A stretch of 64,000 nucleotides of DNA from contig NZ_JACHTM010000001.1 of assembly GCF_015354055.1 (NCBI RefSeq), positions 434,001 to 498,000 of the forward strand, given 5' to 3'. Positions 63,320 through 64,000 of the stretch are shown one piece after another; within the stretch, counting starts at the first letter, position 1; every line of letters begins with the position of its first letter. This DNA comes from Thermaurantiacus tibetensis (GTDB lineage: Bacteria > Pseudomonadota > Alphaproteobacteria > Sphingomonadales > Sphingomonadaceae). The notes under the pieces are model-generated. The model was not told the origin of the DNA. It was given only the letters and a program-made list of their open reading frames with translations, and searched no databases. The translations under genes were made by a program, and so were the position numbers.

Positions 63320-64000
63320 GCGAGGCTCCCGACGCCGATCGCCGAGACCAGCATGCCGAGCACGTAGGTCATGATTCCCGTCCCGTTGTACCAGGGCGCC
63401 CTGCCGGCCGGGTCGGCAAGCAGGCGGCGCATGAAGGCGAGCTGGAGGAGAAGGCCGCCTCCGACGAGCGCGGCGTGGACCGGCAGGCCCCAGCTCCACA
63501 GCAGCAGGGTGACCGGCACCTGCGGCACCGCCATGGTGAGGCACGCAACCCGGGCCGCGCGCGCGGGCCCCAGCATGACCGGAAGGGTCCGCAGGCCCAT
63601 CTGCCGGTCGCCCTCGATCGCCTTGAAGTCGTTGAGCACCATGATGCCGTGCGCCCCCAGGCTCCAGAGCAGCACGAGGAGCAGCACCTTCGAATCGGGC
63701 ATGCCCCCCACCATGACGGCGGCGCCCGTGAACCAGGTGAGCCCCTCGTAGGCGAAGCCGCAGGCCGCAGGGCCCCAGAGGCCGCTCGCCTTCAGCCGCG
63801 GCCAGGGCGTGGAGTAGATCCAGGCAAGCAGCAGCCCGAGGCAGGTGGCCGCCAGCACCACCGGCGCGATGAGGGCGGCGACGGCGAGCGAGACGAACGA
63901 CCCGGCAATCGCGATCCAGAGGCCCCACCGGCCGGGAATGCGGCCGGAGGGAATGGGCCGGCCGGGCTCGTTGATGGCGTCCACCTCGCGGTCGAACCAG
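63316..64000 (-). CDS. bchG: Bacteriochlorophyll synthase BchG (5' end cut off)
   Basis: The C-terminal 227 residues of a UbiA-type prenyltransferase that attaches the geranylgeranyl tail to bacteriochlorophyllide a. At the window edge the translation reads WFDREVDAINEPGRPIPSG, the first Asp-rich site; the second is MVLNDFKAIEGDRQMGLRT. About six membrane helices remain. The N-terminal part lies beyond base 64000; the GTG at 63984 is inside the motif and is not the start. Its stop overlaps the PucC-family start (ATGA). Confidence 0.96.
   Translation of the reverse strand, partial: WFDREVDAINEPGRPIPSGRIPGRWGLWIAIAGSFVSLAVAALIAPVVLAATCLGLLLAWIYSTPWPRLKASGLWGPAACGFAYEGLTWFTGAAVMVGGMPDSKVLLLVLLWSLGAHGIMVLNDFKAIEGDRQMGLRTLPVMLGPARAARVACLTMAVPQVPVTLLLWSWGLPVHAALVGGGLLLQLAFMRRLLADPAGRAPWYNGTGIMTYVLGMLVSAIGVGSLA

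Overview
This window looks like a piece of an alphaproteobacterial chromosome, probably from a phototrophic member of the Rhodospirillales or Acetobacteraceae-like lineages. This placement is inferred from gene content. The supporting signs are very high GC with strong G/C third-position bias, dense overlapping operons (ATGA, GTGA and TTGA junctions), a class I lysyl-tRNA synthetase, ObgE/ProBA/NadD/RsfS/RlmH synteny, an Atm1-type exporter, Coq7 plus a UbiH-type hydroxylase, and the edge of a bacteriochlorophyll gene cluster (bchG, a PucC-family gene, bchP) at the right end. No insertion sequence, prophage, integrase, CRISPR array or rRNA was seen. There is one tRNA, tRNA-Gly(GCC).

Layout. 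1-346: AT-richer non-coding block, then a small secreted protein with a clear terminator. 762-2941: crotonase-family protein, N-formylglutamate amidohydrolase family protein, MtgA. 2954-9685: two divergent operons of acyl-CoA enzymes (acyl-CoA dehydrogenase pairs, enoyl-CoA hydratase, MaoC, SDR), apparently one catabolic module. 9756-22470: glycosyltransferases and a flippase interleaved with gatC-gatA / gatB, serB / miaA and ilvB-ilvN-x-ilvC. 22436-30746, minus strand: coq7, dsbB-like, S41 protease, rlmH-rsfS-nadD-proA-proB-obg and rpmA-rplU. 30925-41413: amidohydrolase, TPR protein, lysK / DinG-like helicase, SixA-like phosphatase, secreted VOC protein, alr, mlaE-mlaF and a tiny membrane ORF. 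41567-50689: Atm1-like ABC exporter, MBL hydrolase, PEP-CTERM protein, radical SAM, CorA, MoaB, soluble lytic transglycosylase, divergent uracil-DNA glycosylase homologue. 50782-59123: ETF-ubiquinone oxidoreductase, MpaB-like protein, FtsK, UbiH-type hydroxylase, Trm112, LON-domain protein, thioredoxin-TPR protein. 59229-64000: tRNA-Gly, cytochrome c2, small membrane protein, TspO, BchP, PucC-family protein, BchG (cut by the window edge).

How the genes fit together. The acyl-CoA dehydrogenases would pass electrons through ETF to the ETF-quinone oxidoreductase encoded here, and Coq7 and the UbiH-type enzyme help make that quinone. Cytochrome c2 beside the bch genes is a plausible donor to the photosynthetic reaction centre. 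MtgA, lytic transglycosylase, alanine racemase, glycosyltransferases, flippase and MlaEF all concern the envelope.

Most notable observations. (1) A core-perfect sigma-54 promoter about 10 bases upstream of a roughly 80-nt structured segment ending in an ideal intrinsic terminator, between ftsK and ubiH: a strong candidate for an unannotated small RNA. (2) A 19-unit heptanucleotide array filling the rplU-rpmA spacer. (3) Two divergent gene pairs whose start codons share one CATG. (4) Repeated TTG starts, three in consecutive genes. (5) Several enzyme-family members lacking expected catalytic residues (MaoC, both crotonases, the UDG homologue). (6) A 30-codon membrane ORF with its own promoter-like sequence.
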